Positions 37,775 to 38,509 of a stretch of DNA of 38,509 nucleotides are shown here, piece after piece (positions within the stretch are counted from its first letter, which is position 1; the number at the start of each line of letters is the position of its first letter). The notes below the pieces were generated by a model. The model was given only the letters and a program-made list of their open reading frames with translations, was not told the origin of the DNA and searched no databases. The stretch spans positions 1-38,509 of the forward strand of contig JACOYX010000018.1 in the NCBI GenBank assembly GCA_016181585.1. The letters are read 5' to 3'. The position numbers and the translations under genes were made by a program. The stretch is from Candidatus Sungiibacteriota bacterium (lineage in GTDB: Bacteria; Patescibacteriota; Minisyncoccia; Sungbacterales; HO2-52-23).

Positions 37775-38509
37775 ATGAAGCGATTTAGCCATAATGCCAT
37801 TATATTTCCTTTTATTGTGTCTGTAGCGGCAGGCATGATGTTGGCTTTGATTGTTTCTTCTCCTTTAAGCTCGTTAGCTTCCACTAACGAGCTTTCCGGA
37901 TGGGCGTGGTCTTTGAATATCGGCTGGATCAGTTTTAATTGTCAGGACACGGGCAATTGTAGGGCATCTCAATATAGTGTGGTGGCAGAGGGAACGGGAT
38001 CGGTAAAAACACTATCGGGATATGCATGGTCTCCAAATATCGGCTGGATTACTTTTAATAGTGCAGAATTGAGCGGCAGGCCTCCGGTAAGTGTGAATAC
38101 GCAAAATGGTGTTGTAGATGGATGGGCGCGTGCATATTCATGCATTAACCCGGGTTGTCAAGGCTCCCCGAATGGATGGGACGGGTGGATTGATTTCAGG
38201 GGTACAAATTTTGCTGTAAAGTTTAACAAAACAACGTGCGCTCTTGAGGGCTGGACGTGGGGCGGAGGAGACGATTCTAATTTTGTAGGATGGACAGCGA
38301 TTTCCGGTGATAATTTTAGAGTTAATTTGCCCGAATATTTATGCGAGTCCGCCATCCCCGCACCCGCCCCAAGCGCCCAATGCCCGACAGGACAATCATT
38401 CGGCAATCCTAAATCATTGGGAGGAGCAACTCTTAATCAAGGAGTGGTAGAAAACTTCGGATCCGGAGACCGCTTGATTATCGCTGTTCAAGGCACCAAC
38501 AACGGAGTG
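37775..38509 (+). CDS. Secreted surface protein with GWAW repeats, partial (runs off window)
   Basis: Missing from the ORF track because it has no stop in the window; 245 codons are open from ATG 37775. Signal peptide MKRFSHNAIIFPFIVSVAAGMMLALIVSSPLSSLA. Then the repeats LSGWAWSLNIGWISFNCQDTGNC, LSGYAWSPNIGWITFNSAELSG, VDGWARAYSCINPGCQGSPNGWDGWIDFRG and LEGWTWGGGDDSNFVGWTAIS. This is the W/G-rich repeat class common in large Patescibacteria surface proteins. Paired Cys in the first and third repeats. A Pro/Ala linker with further Cys follows at about 38350. Starts 20 bases after the fibre-like gene, so likely the same operon. Confidence 0.85.
   Translation, partial: MKRFSHNAIIFPFIVSVAAGMMLALIVSSPLSSLASTNELSGWAWSLNIGWISFNCQDTGNCRASQYSVVAEGTGSVKTLSGYAWSPNIGWITFNSAELSGRPPVSVNTQNGVVDGWARAYSCINPGCQGSPNGWDGWIDFRGTNFAVKFNKTTCALEGWTWGGGDDSNFVGWTAISGDNFRVNLPEYLCESAIPAPAPSAQCPTGQSFGNPKSLGGATLNQGVVENFGSGDRLIIAVQGTNNGV

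Overview
The window looks like a chromosomal segment of a Patescibacteria/CPR bacterium, most like Parcubacteria. The clues are compact genes, many without Shine-Dalgarno (SD) sites, large secreted proteins with Cys-paired Ig-like repeats and 'GWAWS.NIGWI.FN' repeats, an exonuclease-dead PolA, a Mur ligase without its normal N-domain, and a standard code in which TGA is a stop (polA, mutM and others end on TGA). This assignment is inference from gene style; no rRNA is present. Layout: (1) 0.2-5.0 kb holds envelope genes: a glycine-zipper lipoprotein, two other secreted proteins and a large Ig-repeat surface protein, each with its own promoter or terminator. (2) 5.0-17.6 kb is a housekeeping block: tsaE, polA, mutM-holA (overlapping), rpsT, an aspartate carbamoyltransferase with a PyrI-like zinc tail, uvrB, a small RHH-like protein, ruvA, a FemAB-type transferase and a MurE-like ligase. 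(3) 17.7-22.4 kb encodes a fused E1 alpha-beta dehydrogenase, its E2 acyltransferase and the octanoyltransferase LipB. Together these could supply and lipoylate a 2-oxoacid dehydrogenase; no E3 or LipA is seen here. (4) 22.5-23.6 kb has a PD-(D/E)XK-like protein with a small acidic partner behind two operator-like palindromes. (5) 23.6-27.2 kb is the most unusual part: one perfect sigma70-type promoter fires leftward into a series of small orphan genes. Each gene unit is separated by a tandem pair of RNA hairpins with a shared arm (TTTGATGGGAG or TTCGRTGGGAG on the coding strand), and long multi-branched structured stretches lie between some of them. A divergent perfect promoter at 27.44 kb drives an unidentified structured RNA of about 210 nt. 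(6) 27.9-34.6 kb: TrmB-like regulator, PHP-domain protein, possible PIN-like protein, two alpha/beta hydrolases (one fused to DUF192), a DEDDy exonuclease fused to a WYL-like domain next to a DUF458/YkuK protein, and a CBS-domain protein. (7) 34.8-38.5 kb: another perfect promoter and strong terminator bracket a second unknown structured RNA of about 330 nt, followed by a receiver-only response regulator, tRNA-Arg(CCG), a small membrane protein and two secreted surface proteins, the last cut by the window edge. Scattered through the window are transposase-less palindromic elements (called here families A, B and C). Families A and B share a homologous core but carry different terminal inverted repeats. 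No transposase, integrase or CRISPR array was found.
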